From: an uncultured Eubacterium sp.
Lineage (GTDB): Bacteria; Bacillota; Clostridia; Lachnospirales; Lachnospiraceae
Direction: 5' to 3'
DNA length: 12,521 nucleotides
NCBI GenBank assembly: GCA_910584345.1
Contig: CAJTZX010000074.1
Location: 1 to 12,521, forward strand
In this document: one piece after another, positions 1-7,523 of the stretch
Layout: each line of letters begins with the position of its first letter
How positions within the stretch are numbered: position 1 is the stretch's first letter
The notes under the pieces: generated by a model
Databases searched by the model: none
Seen by the model: the letters and a program-made list of their open reading frames with translations, nothing else
What the model was told of the DNA's origin: nothing
Made by a program: the position numbers and the translations under genes

Positions 1-428
1 GAAAAAGGGAATTTCTGCTTAAAAAACGGAATTTCCCTAAAGTAAATGACATTGTGAGTGAACAGTAACTAAATGTCATGTGTTTGAATTCCCAAACCCC
101 GGGAGATGGGTTGTGCTATAAACAAATTGCAATATAAAGCGGCTCAAACGCTGTATTTTTGTACGTTTAAGCTCCTTTTTACTCTCATAAGCGTCGAAAA
201 CGTAACTATAACATATTGTTTACATTTGTTCAAATCAATCGATAAATATGCATAATTTTATTTTTATATTTGCACATATTTTTGCCGTTTTTACTATTAT
301 TTTTATTTAGCTATTTTAAAAAAAGCTTTTTTCTTTGGTTTGACAGTCTACAATTTGTGCATTATAATAAAAATAATGTAACATCTACTGTCACATAAAT
401 AAACTAGTAAAGAAGAAAGTGAGATACT
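1..428. other. Intergenic region upstream of the first lacI gene
   Basis: No gene is visible. The first 40 bases hold two copies of GGAATTTC (8-15 and 28-35, 20 bases apart), each preceded by an A run. ATGACAT (46-52) and ATGTCAT (73-79) form a weak inverted pair. From about 200 the DNA becomes very AT-rich and holds ATTTG-TT-CAAAT (224-235, a perfect inverted repeat), ATTTGCA (268-274), and a 14-base palindrome of six A, GC, six T (319-332) just upstream of the promoter. The ATTTG/CAAAT half-sites recur in the other regulatory regions of this locus, so 224-235 is a candidate operator; that is inference. Confidence 0.5.
340..368 (+). promoter_or_regulatory. Sigma-70/SigA promoter for the first lacI gene
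   Basis: TTGACA (340-345), a 17-base spacer, and TATAAT (363-368) match the housekeeping consensus perfectly. An A/T tract palindrome directly upstream could act as an UP element. The start codon is about 55 bases after the predicted transcription start. Confidence 0.85.
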
Positions 429-1505
429 ATGGCTGAACGAGTTACCATACAAGATATTGCAGATGCACTTGGCCTCTCGCGGAATACTGTGTCCAAAGCC
501 ATCAATAATACCGGAATCCTCGCGGACGCTACAAAAGAAAGGGTCTTAAAGAAAGCCATAGAGATGGGATACAAACAGTTTTCTTATTTGAACATCCCTG
601 GCATCGCCATGCCCGGTGCAGACCCAGGCGTCACACTTCCATCAGATAAAAATGAAATTGCCCTGTTTACCGCCAATTTTATCGGAAATTCACATTTTGC
701 ATCTACCATGCTCGATAACTTCCAGCGTGGTATTTCTGACTCCGGCTATACCTTTACCATGCACCGCATTCAGAAAAATGAAATCCGTAATCTGCGTCTT
801 CCAAATTCCTATAATTCAGAAAAGACTGCCGGTATTATCTGCGTGGAGATGTTTGACCAAAAATACTGCTCCATGCTCTGCGGGCTGGATATGCCGCTTC
901 TTTTTGTAGATATCCCTGCAGTCGGTTTTGACGAACCATTGAAGGCAGATGTACTCAGTATGGACAACCAGTCTAATATCCATATGTTTGTCCGTGAAAT
1001 GGTAAGGCGTGGAAAAACAAGAATCGGTTATATCGGCGACTATATGCACTGCCAGTCATTTTTTGAACGCTTTTTAGGCTTCCGGAATGCCATGTACCTG
1101 TGCGGACTTTCCTGTGCTGAGGAATACTGTATCACAGACAGCGAAAGCGCTGCTGAAAATCCGTTCCCCGACAGTTACCGGGAACATCTCAAATACCGGA
1201 TAAAAAACTTGAAATCACTGCCGGACGTATTTATATGTGCCAATGATTTTATTGCCATAGATACCCTGTTTGTGTTTAAAGAGCTTGGAATCACTGTCCC
1301 AAAGGACATCTGGCTATGCGGCTTCGATGATTCCCCGGAGTCAAGGATCACGTCCCCAACATTGACGACCATACATATCCATAGCCAGATCATGGGATTT
1401 TCAGCTGTTCATTTACTGCTGTCAAGGATCAAGGACCCTTCTATGAACTACCGCACCGTCTATACGGAAACAAGTCTGATCTACCGGGAATCAACGGAAA
1501 ACTAA
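429..1505 (+). CDS. LacI-family transcriptional regulator (copy 1)
   Basis: This 358-residue protein is a LacI/GalR-type sugar-responsive repressor. The N-terminal helix-turn-helix covers roughly residues 5-50 (VTIQDIADALG, then SRNTVSKAINNTG as recognition helix). A periplasmic-binding-protein-like effector domain follows, with the family's C-terminal landmarks PDVFICANDF and WLCGFDDSPESR. After GY at residues 47-48 the usual hinge-helix pattern (NxxAxxL) is missing and KQFSY is found instead. The start follows a purine-rich AGAAGAAAGTGAG stretch and is the only good ATG. It is a paralogue of the regulator at 7524-8594, with an almost identical DNA-binding domain, and converges on the GH32 gene. 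It probably controls the fructoside genes between the two copies. The effector is unknown. Confidence 0.93.
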   Translation: MAERVTIQDIADALGLSRNTVSKAINNTGILADATKERVLKKAIEMGYKQFSYLNIPGIAMPGADPGVTLPSDKNEIALFTANFIGNSHFASTMLDNFQRGISDSGYTFTMHRIQKNEIRNLRLPNSYNSEKTAGIICVEMFDQKYCSMLCGLDMPLLFVDIPAVGFDEPLKADVLSMDNQSNIHMFVREMVRRGKTRIGYIGDYMHCQSFFERFLGFRNAMYLCGLSCAEEYCITDSESAAENPFPDSYREHLKYRIKNLKSLPDVFICANDFIAIDTLFVFKELGITVPKDIWLCGFDDSPESRITSPTLTTIHIHSQIMGFSAVHLLLSRIKDPSMNYRTVYTETSLIYRESTEN

Positions 1506-1643
1506 ATGTGGAAGCTTATCTGAACCGTTATCAGGAAGCCGTCAGCCCCGGAGACATATATCTCTGCATACAGTTTGCCCAAGAAGGCGTAAACGAATTT
1601 CCAGATAATTAGATTTTCAGCAGATTGCCCAAAAATCAGCTTA

Positions 1644-1685
1644 CGAACTGTCTCAAAATAATGCAAATTATTTTGAGACAGTTCC
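1644..1685. repeat. 42-bp perfect palindromic element, possible mini-MITE
   Basis: GAACTGTCTCAAAATAA (1645-1661) is exactly repeated in reverse complement at 1668-1684. One further T-A pair gives an 18-bp stem closed by a GCAA loop. The element is flanked on both sides by TTA (1641-1643 and 1686-1688). Its outer bases (GAACTGT...ACAGTTCC) match the ends of the 157-bp palindrome at 12090-12246, which is also flanked by TTA. It sits between two convergent genes, where it may also help stop transcription, although no long T run follows. Confidence 0.6.
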
Positions 1686-1704
1686 TTAGAATATAGCTCG
1701 TACA

Positions 1705-1737
1705 AAAAAAGACAGAAGCAGACGCCCTGTCTTTTTT
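1705..1737. terminator. Bidirectional intrinsic terminator between lacI-1 and GH32
   Basis: AAAAAAGACAG (1705-1715) pairs with CTGTCTTTTTT (1727-1737) around an 11-base loop, giving a T run in both directions. It lies 11 bases past the GH32 stop codon on the minus strand and also faces the plus-strand lacI gene. Confidence 0.8.
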
Positions 1738-1748
1738 CAAATCATACA

Positions 1749-3236
1749 TCAGTCCAGATCATATTTTTCCACATCAATAACCGCTTCTCCGTCCGCAAAA
1801 AAGGAAATTCCGTCTGCCTCCTGCTCCGTATACATTGTCGCCGTCATCACTTGTTCTCCATCATTGACAAATACTTCCACGCTGAACCGATCCAAGATCA
1901 TGCGCAGCTTTATTTCTCCGTTTTTGCTGTTCACCATGCTCCTGCGCTGATGGATAATCGCCCTTCGGGAACCGGAAAATTTCCTGTCAATTTTTAATAT
2001 TGATTCTGACGGACGAAAACTCAACGAAGTATAAAACTCTTCATTCTGTGCAAAACGGACTGCAAATTTCCGATACATTGTTTCTTTGTCTTTTGGACAG
2101 ATCGTAAGCTGCATATCAACTTTGCGGCCGTTTACTCCATCTAAGCGTACTACGCCTGACACTGACACATTTTTATGCACCGTCTTATTTTTGCGCAAAT
2201 TTAAAAGCTCCCGAAGCGGCGCCTGATACAGCCGGCCGTTTTTGACAGACAATTCCCTCGGCAGGCTCATCTGCCCATACCACGACGTATGATCCGATAT
2301 CCGCAGGCTGCATGTATCCCAATTCTGCATCCAGCCGATCATAACACGCCGTCCGTCCGGCGTCAAGATCGTCTGCGGCGCATAAAAATCAATTCCGTAA
2401 TCGATGGACTGGTTACATTCCTCCGCAAAGCTGTCCGTAATTTCATCATAATCGCCAATCAGGCACAGGGTTCCATTTCCGTTGTGATATTCAAACCCCT
2501 GCGGGCGCATATCCTGCGGGCTGGTTAAAAGCACCCATTTTCCGTCCAGTTCAAAGAAATCCGGACACTCCCACATCAGTCCAAAACGATGATGATTGGC
2601 ACAAAATACTTTCTTATAATTCCACTGGAAACCATTTGGACTGGTAAAAAGCAGCAGATGTCCGCTTCCGTCTGCGGGGCGGTTCCCCACAAGACAGCAG
2701 TATGTACCGTCTTTTTTCTTCCACAGTTTCGGATCCCTGAAATCAAACCTGCTGCAGCCCTCTGGCAGATCCGTTTCATCCAGCACCGGATTTTTCTCAT
2801 ATTTTTCATAATCCATGCCGTCCCCAACCGCAATGCACTGTGTCTGAACTTCACAGATCCCCCCGTTTTTCTGCCGCTCCCGTACGACACCGGTATACAT
2901 TAACAGCTGCCTGCCGTCCGGAAGCTCCATCGCGCTTCCGGAAAAGCAGCCGTCCCTGTCATAAAATTCATCCGGCGCCAAAGCTGCCGGCAGATATTCC
3001 CAATGCAGCAGGTCTTTACTTACCGCATGCCCCCAGTGCATCGGCCCCCACTGTGAATCATACGGATAATACTGGTAAAACATATGGTATTCCCCTTTAT
3101 AATAAGAAAACCCATTCGGATCATTCATCCAGCCCGTCCTTACAGACAGATGGAACGACGGCCGTTCTTCGCTTTTAATCAGTTTTCCTAAAGCCTCTTC
3201 ATATTTACGGGCTTCGCGTAGTGTCTGGCTTATCAT
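1749..3236 (-). CDS. GH32 beta-fructofuranosidase (sucrose / fructo-oligosaccharide hydrolase)
   Basis: A 495-residue glycoside hydrolase of family 32, which cleaves terminal beta-fructofuranosyl bonds of sucrose, sucrose-6-phosphate or short fructans. All three catalytic motifs are present: WMNDPNG with nucleophile Asp39, FRDP with the transition-state stabiliser Asp168, and WECPDFF with acid/base Glu223. After the five-blade propeller comes the C-terminal beta-sandwich with DRFSVEVFVNDG near the end. There is no signal peptide, so it acts in the cytoplasm. The start at 3236 is chosen because GAAGGAGG (3242-3249) lies just upstream; the longer reading from 3293 would begin inside the promoter. 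Because the neighbouring importer is an ABC system rather than a PTS, unphosphorylated sucrose or kestose-type sugars are the likelier substrates. Sucrose-6-phosphate hydrolase cannot be excluded. Confidence 0.95.
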   Translation of the reverse strand: MISQTLREARKYEEALGKLIKSEERPSFHLSVRTGWMNDPNGFSYYKGEYHMFYQYYPYDSQWGPMHWGHAVSKDLLHWEYLPAALAPDEFYDRDGCFSGSAMELPDGRQLLMYTGVVRERQKNGGICEVQTQCIAVGDGMDYEKYEKNPVLDETDLPEGCSRFDFRDPKLWKKKDGTYCCLVGNRPADGSGHLLLFTSPNGFQWNYKKVFCANHHRFGLMWECPDFFELDGKWVLLTSPQDMRPQGFEYHNGNGTLCLIGDYDEITDSFAEECNQSIDYGIDFYAPQTILTPDGRRVMIGWMQNWDTCSLRISDHTSWYGQMSLPRELSVKNGRLYQAPLRELLNLRKNKTVHKNVSVSGVVRLDGVNGRKVDMQLTICPKDKETMYRKFAVRFAQNEEFYTSLSFRPSESILKIDRKFSGSRRAIIHQRRSMVNSKNGEIKLRMILDRFSVEVFVNDGEQVMTATMYTEQEADGISFFADGEAVIDVEKYDLD

Positions 3237-3269
3237 AAAAACCTCCTTCACATATTGTTGTTTTTTACT

Positions 3270-3298
3270 ATTATACTTTAGCATAGCATCCAACGCAA
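3270..3298 (-). promoter_or_regulatory. Promoter of the GH32 gene
   Basis: On the minus strand TTGCGT (3298-3293), a 17-base spacer, and a perfect TATAAT (3275-3270) precede the GH32 start by about 35 bases. This gives GH32 its own promoter, separate from the ABC operon upstream, which is closed off by the terminator at 3356-3416. Confidence 0.7.
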
Positions 3299-3314
3299 CA
3301 GCCGTTTCGGCTGT
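3298..3314. promoter_or_regulatory. Inverted repeat touching the GH32 -35 box, candidate operator
   Basis: ACAGCCG-TTT-CGGCTGT is a perfect 7-bp inverted repeat with a 3-base centre, and its edge overlaps the -35 hexamer of the GH32 promoter. The position fits a regulator binding site. It does not resemble the CATTTGCA motif near the ABC operon, so a different regulator could be involved. Function is inferred from position only. Confidence 0.4.
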
Positions 3315-3352
3315 CAGGCTGCTGTTCGCGCTTTTTGATATCTTGCATGTTT

Positions 3353-3416
3353 AAAAAAAGCTGCCGCATTTAAGTAAAAATGAAATCTTTCGTCTTTTCT
3401 TAATGCGGCAGCTTTT
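3353..3416 (-). terminator. Intrinsic terminator of the ABC importer operon
   Basis: AAAAGCTGCCGCATT (3356-3370) pairs perfectly with AATGCGGCAGCTTTT (3402-3416). After one bulged T the stem extends by AAG/CTT. On the minus strand the stem is followed by seven T residues (complement of 3353-3359). It lies about 65 bases after the binding-protein stop codon. Confidence 0.88.
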
Positions 3417-3479
3417 CAGGAGCATTTCCTATGCCCTGATTTATTTGCTAATCTTTAGCTACAAAGTTTACTGTAAATA

Positions 3480-5231
3480 CTATTCTGCATCTGCACTTGT
3501 CCCGGCATCTGCTCCAGCTACTGTATCGGTTCCCGTATCAGAAGCAGCATTTCCGCTTTCATCTGCATAATAAGCATCCAGATATTTCTGGAAAATCGCA
3601 AGCATATCATTCAGTTTATAAGCATCCAGATCTTTTAAGTACTGATCCCAGTCTGCATCCGTAAATCCATTCATAATCCAGTCTGATTTTTTTGCGTTGA
3701 TTAGTTTTGTAATATCAGCCTGCAGGTTAGAAAGCTTTTCTGTATCTTCTCTGCTCATAAACACGTTTGGATATACATATTTTCTGTTCATGTCCGGTGT
3801 ATAAAGTTCTTTGATCCAGTCCAAACGGTACTGTGCGTCATCCGGGCAGGTTACATATACGCCGTAGTATTCATCCAGAACCGCCAGAGGGCCTGCTACA
3901 TTTTCCGCTTCACGCACTTCTACCGGAGAAGCGTCTCCCAAAGGCGCATGCTGGAGCATATCTTCTCCATTTTTATTTTTTCCAAGTTCGAAAATATCAA
4001 ATTCATCATCTTCGCCGTAAGTACCCCAGTTGTTCTGCGGAGACTGGAACGGGTCATACATCTGATCAATCCATGCGCATACCAGCGCCGGATTTTTAGC
4101 AAGCGAAGTTACGACACAACGTCCGCGGTCATATCCGCTTGTAAAAGAACCGTTCGCCGGGGTAAGGTTTCTTGTATCTGCCGTCAGCACCGGCAGCGGC
4201 ACCCAGTCCTTTATATTATCAATATTACCGACATCCCAGGTAAAGCATACGCCATAACGTCCAGATTTTCCTTTGGATACATACGTAGACCATTCCTGTG
4301 TAAATGCTTCAGGATCAATAAGCCCTTCCTCATACAGTTTATGCAGCCATGCAATACCGTCTTTGAAGCCCTGCTGTGTCGCTGAGCAGATTACCTTCAG
4401 ATCGTCTGTAACCGCAATATGTCTGCCGGTATCTGCATCGCCATAGCCTTCGCCGAAGCCATTGATAAGAATTCCAGGATCCTCGCCGCCATTTAAAATA
4501 CACGACATCGGAATAATGCTTCCGTCAATGTTAAACTCTGACTGGAGTTTGGAAGCGTTGTCACGGAACGCAATCAGCACCTGCTCAAATTCTTCTACCG
4601 TTTCCGGCATTTCCAACCCAAGGAAATCCAACCATTTCTTATTGATAAAACTCATACTGCCAACTGTCTGGATCGCTGTCTTTTCAGAACCCAGCTGCTC
4701 GATCCATGGAAATGCCCAGATATGCCCGTTCGTATCCGTGCTCATCGTTCTGTATTCTGGAAATTTGTCAAATACGGCTTTCAAATTCGGCATATATTTG
4801 TCAATATATCCTTCCAGCGGAATGATCACACCCTGCTCGCCGTATTTCAGCAGGTCGCTGTCGCCAAATCCTGCGGTAAAAACAAAATCTGTCAAAGAAC
4901 TCTTATTTGCCATAGCAAGCTTAATCTTGTCACCCCACTGGTCACTCTGAATCGCCGTCCAGTTGATCTCTACATTAGTCTTTTCCTGCAAGCGTTTAAA
5001 GATCGTCCGGTTATTCGGTTCAGACTCCGTATTTGCCGGATAACTGATCAGACCGGTAAGCGTTGTTTTTTCTTTCAGCGGAAATTCCAGTTCCGCAGCA
5101 TCTACTTCCTGCACTTCGCCGCCTTTAGGAGCGTTTCCGCCACCTTTGCCGCCGCATCCTGCGGACGTTACGATCATACCGGCTGCCAGCGCCGCTGCCA
5201 GTACACGTTTCATAATCTGATGATACCTCAT
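3480..5231 (-). CDS. Extracellular sugar-binding lipoprotein of an ABC importer (LipO type)
   Basis: A 583-residue substrate-binding protein that captures sugar outside the membrane for the two permeases encoded upstream. The N-terminus is a lipoprotein signal: a basic start, a hydrophobic stretch to about residue 22, then TSAGC with Cys26 as the lipidated residue and a glycine-rich linker. The body is a large binding protein of the group that pairs with LplB/LplC permeases (about 500-580 residues). The last ~28 residues are an acidic, low-complexity A/D/G/S/T tail, unusual for the family. The start at 5231 follows AGGAAAGGGG; an internal ATG six codons later is also possible. It is the last gene of the operon, 71 bases after the previous stop. 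The substrate is inferred as a fructoside from the GH32 neighbour. Confidence 0.93.
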   Translation of the reverse strand: MRYHQIMKRVLAAALAAGMIVTSAGCGGKGGGNAPKGGEVQEVDAAELEFPLKEKTTLTGLISYPANTESEPNNRTIFKRLQEKTNVEINWTAIQSDQWGDKIKLAMANKSSLTDFVFTAGFGDSDLLKYGEQGVIIPLEGYIDKYMPNLKAVFDKFPEYRTMSTDTNGHIWAFPWIEQLGSEKTAIQTVGSMSFINKKWLDFLGLEMPETVEEFEQVLIAFRDNASKLQSEFNIDGSIIPMSCILNGGEDPGILINGFGEGYGDADTGRHIAVTDDLKVICSATQQGFKDGIAWLHKLYEEGLIDPEAFTQEWSTYVSKGKSGRYGVCFTWDVGNIDNIKDWVPLPVLTADTRNLTPANGSFTSGYDRGRCVVTSLAKNPALVCAWIDQMYDPFQSPQNNWGTYGEDDEFDIFELGKNKNGEDMLQHAPLGDASPVEVREAENVAGPLAVLDEYYGVYVTCPDDAQYRLDWIKELYTPDMNRKYVYPNVFMSREDTEKLSNLQADITKLINAKKSDWIMNGFTDADWDQYLKDLDAYKLNDMLAIFQKYLDAYYADESGNAASDTGTDTVAGADAGTSADAE

Positions 5232-5302
5232 ATTTTTCCCCTTTCCTGTTCTTTTCTTTTTCCATATTTACGTTTTTATTGGATACTAAACAATAACGAA
5301 AT

Positions 5303-6202
5303 CTATCCCTTTACAGAACCTGCCATAATACCTGCGTCAAAATATTTCTGAAAAAACGGATACATCACTAACAGCGGCAGGCTGGAAACGATGATCGTTG
5401 CATATTTCAAAAGCTCTGCCAGCTGAGCACGTTCAGCCGTACTCTGCATATCAGCAATCATGCCGGCTTCCGGCTGGTTCTGAATGAGTATTGAACGAAG
5501 CACGAGCTGCAGCGGCTGTTTTGCCGAATCATTCAAGTAGATCATCGCATCAAAGTAACTGTTCCACATCGCGACAAACTGCCACAATGCAAGCACCGCG
5601 ATAACCGGCGTACATACCGGAATCAGGATTTTGAAATAATATGTAATTTCGTTTGCCCCGTCTACTTCCGCAGCTTCCTGCAGTTCTGCCGGAATGCCCT
5701 GATAATAAGTACGTGCGATGATCATATTCCATACGCTGAACGCACCCGGAAGGATGATCGCCCACATACTGTCCAAGAGTCTCAGATTGCTGATCAGCAG
5801 GTAAGTCGGGATCAGTCCGCCTCCGAAAAACATCGTAATCACGAAGATCGTATTAAAAATCCCTTTTCCTTTAAAATCCGCTCTGGACATCGGATATGCT
5901 GCCAGAAGCGTGATAAATACAGACACTACTGTAAATACTACCGAATAAATAACTGCATTTTTGAAACCAACCCAGATCTGCGCATTGGACATAACCCTCT
6001 GATACGCTGTCAGCGTCCATTTCTCAAAATCAAACGTAATGCCCTTATTCTGCAGCGTAATCGGATCCATAAAGGACGCTACTATGATATAAATCATAGG
6101 GATAATAATGGCAACGACAAACAGGCCGAGCAGTATATATCCGGTTATGAGCAATGCCTTGTCTTGTATGGAATACCTGGCAAATTTGCTTTTCTTTTTC
6201 AT
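5303..6202 (-). CDS. Carbohydrate ABC transporter permease, LplC/YtcP type
   Basis: A 299-residue inner-membrane permease with six predicted membrane helices, the second pore subunit of a CUT1-type sugar importer. The cytoplasmic EAA loop that contacts the ATPase is clear at about residues 173-199 (ELQEAAEVDGANE...). The group-typical MFFGGGLIPTYLL lies near residues 124-136. Translation starts after AAGGAGGGG, 11 bases beyond the stop of the first permease, so the two are tightly coupled in one operon. No ATPase gene is nearby; such systems normally share a general MsmK-type ATPase encoded elsewhere. Confidence 0.95.
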   Translation of the reverse strand: MKKKSKFARYSIQDKALLITGYILLGLFVVAIIIPMIYIIVASFMDPITLQNKGITFDFEKWTLTAYQRVMSNAQIWVGFKNAVIYSVVFTVVSVFITLLAAYPMSRADFKGKGIFNTIFVITMFFGGGLIPTYLLISNLRLLDSMWAIILPGAFSVWNMIIARTYYQGIPAELQEAAEVDGANEITYYFKILIPVCTPVIAVLALWQFVAMWNSYFDAMIYLNDSAKQPLQLVLRSILIQNQPEAGMIADMQSTAERAQLAELLKYATIIVSSLPLLVMYPFFQKYFDAGIMAGSVKG

Positions 6203-6213
6203 ATCGCCCCTCC

Positions 6214-7164
6214 TTATAATCCCTTGCCGTCATTCATCTTTTCGACAATCTTATTTACAGATATCAGCAGTATGACATTAATTACAGTATTGAACAGGCC
6301 AACCGCAGTTGAAAAACTGTAATCCCCGTCTAAAAGACCTTTTTTATACACATATGTAGCAATGATTTCTGATGTCCCCATATTCAAGTCCGTCTGCAAT
6401 GCATAAGCTTTTTCAAAACCAATGCTCATAATATTTCCTGCCTGCAGAATAAACTGGATGACTACCATATCCTTGATCGCCGGCCATTCCACCGCCTTGA
6501 TCTGCTGCAGGATATTCGCTCCGTCAATCAGCGCAGCCTCTTTCAATTCCTGGCTGGCATTGGACAAAGAAGCCGTGTACATAATCGACGCCCAGCCGGC
6601 GCCCTGCCAGATTCCGCTTGCAATGTAAATTGTACGGAAAGCCTCCGGCATCGTCATAAAATTGATCTGGCTTCCCAACAACATGTTAACCGGACCTGTA
6701 ACAGATAAAAGAATTCTTACAATACCGCACAATACGATTACTGATATAAAGTTCGGCATGTAAAGGACAAGCTGTATTTTTTGCTTCAGCCCTTTGCTCT
6801 CAATCCGGTTCAGCAGAAAAGCGAGCAGGATCGGTACCGGGAACCCCCATAAAAGGCCATAAATACTCAGCTTTAATGTGTTGGCAAGATACGTCAGAAA
6901 GTCAGGTGAAGATAAAAATCTCTGGAAATACTTAAATCCCACCCATTCACTGTCCAGAATGCCCGCAAACGGGTTGTAATCCTGGAATGCAATTGCAATG
7001 CCGCCCATTGGGATATACCTGAAAATAATAGTGAGAGCCAATGCCGGCAGCAGGAAGATTACATATAACTGCCAGTGCTGTGTAACATATAAAAACACAT
7101 TATGCAATCCGCCTTGTCCTGTGTTCTGTTTCTGTGCAGAAACAGCTGTTCCATTTGTTTTCAT
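6214..7164 (-). CDS. Carbohydrate ABC transporter permease, LplB/YteP type
   Basis: A 316-residue permease and the first gene of the leftward importer operon. A cytoplasmic N-terminus of about 30 residues is followed by a first helix (about 31-48) and the group-typical YIPMGGIAIAFQDYNPFAGI. The EAA loop is at about 206-230 (ELKEAALIDGAN...EWPAI). Six membrane helices are expected. The start codon follows GAAAGGAGG with good spacing. The leader upstream carries the operon promoter (7278-7306) and a cluster of CATTTGCA motifs, suggesting control by the flanking LacI-type regulators. Confidence 0.95.
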   Translation of the reverse strand: MKTNGTAVSAQKQNTGQGGLHNVFLYVTQHWQLYVIFLLPALALTIIFRYIPMGGIAIAFQDYNPFAGILDSEWVGFKYFQRFLSSPDFLTYLANTLKLSIYGLLWGFPVPILLAFLLNRIESKGLKQKIQLVLYMPNFISVIVLCGIVRILLSVTGPVNMLLGSQINFMTMPEAFRTIYIASGIWQGAGWASIMYTASLSNASQELKEAALIDGANILQQIKAVEWPAIKDMVVIQFILQAGNIMSIGFEKAYALQTDLNMGTSEIIATYVYKKGLLDGDYSFSTAVGLFNTVINVILLISVNKIVEKMNDGKGL

Positions 7165-7203
7165 AATTTCCTCCTTTCTTTTAAAACCTTTCCCGCAGCC
7201 TCA

Positions 7204-7252
7204 CATTTGCCTTTTGCAAACAACTGTTACATTTGCATTGTGCATTTGCAAA
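7204..7252. promoter_or_regulatory. Cluster of CATTTGC/TTTGCAAA motifs, candidate LacI-type operators
   Basis: Within 49 bases there are CATTTGC at 7204, TTTGCAAA at 7213-7220, CATTTGCA at 7230-7237 and 7243-7250, and TTTGCAAA at 7245-7252. The 7204, 7230 and 7243 copies are spaced by 26 and 13 bases. The cluster lies about 20-65 bases downstream of the predicted transcription start of the ABC operon, where a bound repressor could block elongation. Half-sites of the same kind appear upstream of both lacI genes. Assignment to the LacI proteins is inference. Confidence 0.5.
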
Positions 7253-7277
7253 ATCACGTTTCAGTTTCGCTATAGTT

Positions 7278-7306
7278 AATATACCAGAATTTTTTTATAC
7301 CGTCAA
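7278..7306 (-). promoter_or_regulatory. Promoter of the ABC importer operon
   Basis: On the minus strand TTGACG (7306-7301), a 17-base spacer and TATATT (7283-7278) form a near-consensus housekeeping promoter. The leader to the first permease start is about 105 bases and contains the CATTTGCA motif cluster. Confidence 0.75.
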
Positions 7307-7431
7307 TCCGCTTTTTGTCATTTGCACCTATTCTTTTATACATTTAGTAGTTTTATATAAAAAAACACACAAATAATTGTGAAATATTCCATCTTGATTT
7401 TATCAAATTAATAATTTTTATTTTTTTACAT

Positions 7432-7461
7432 TTGACAAATTCGTTTTATGCATTATATAAT
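7432..7461 (+). promoter_or_regulatory. Promoter of the lacI-2 transcription unit
   Basis: TTGACA (7432-7437) and TATAAT (7456-7461) are consensus hexamers with an 18-base spacer. The -35 box lies inside the inverted repeat ATTTG-A-CAAAT (7430-7440), which would suit autorepression. Confidence 0.75.
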
Positions 7462-7523
7462 AGATACAAGATTTTCATTTTACATAATATGCAAATAACA
7501 AATTCAGAAATAAGGAGGGGGTT

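Larger units (their letters stand above)
7165..7523. other. Divergent regulatory region between the ABC operon and lacI-2
   Basis: No coding sequence is seen. The region holds back-to-back promoters for the leftward importer operon and the rightward lacI-2 unit, the motif cluster at 7204-7252, another CATTTGCA at 7319-7326, the inverted repeat ATTTG-A-CAAAT at 7430-7440 overlapping the lacI-2 -35 box, and ATGCAAAT at 7489-7496. About 100 bases between the promoters (roughly 7327-7425) are plain AT-rich DNA. Confidence 0.6.

Noticed and set aside
1..40. Start of a CRISPR array (two GGAATTTC copies 20 bases apart)
   Set aside because: Only two short copies, no repeat of 23 bases or more and no unique spacers of constant length; nothing similar follows.
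2289..2903. Plus-strand open frames inside GH32 and other antisense or shifted frames within real genes
   Set aside because: They overlap well-supported genes, lack ribosome binding sites and show no recognisable domains.
3237..3293. Longer GH32 start at 3293
   Set aside because: It would begin inside the -35 region of the promoter and lacks a ribosome binding site. The ATG at 3236 follows GAAGGAGG and gives a normal family N-terminus.
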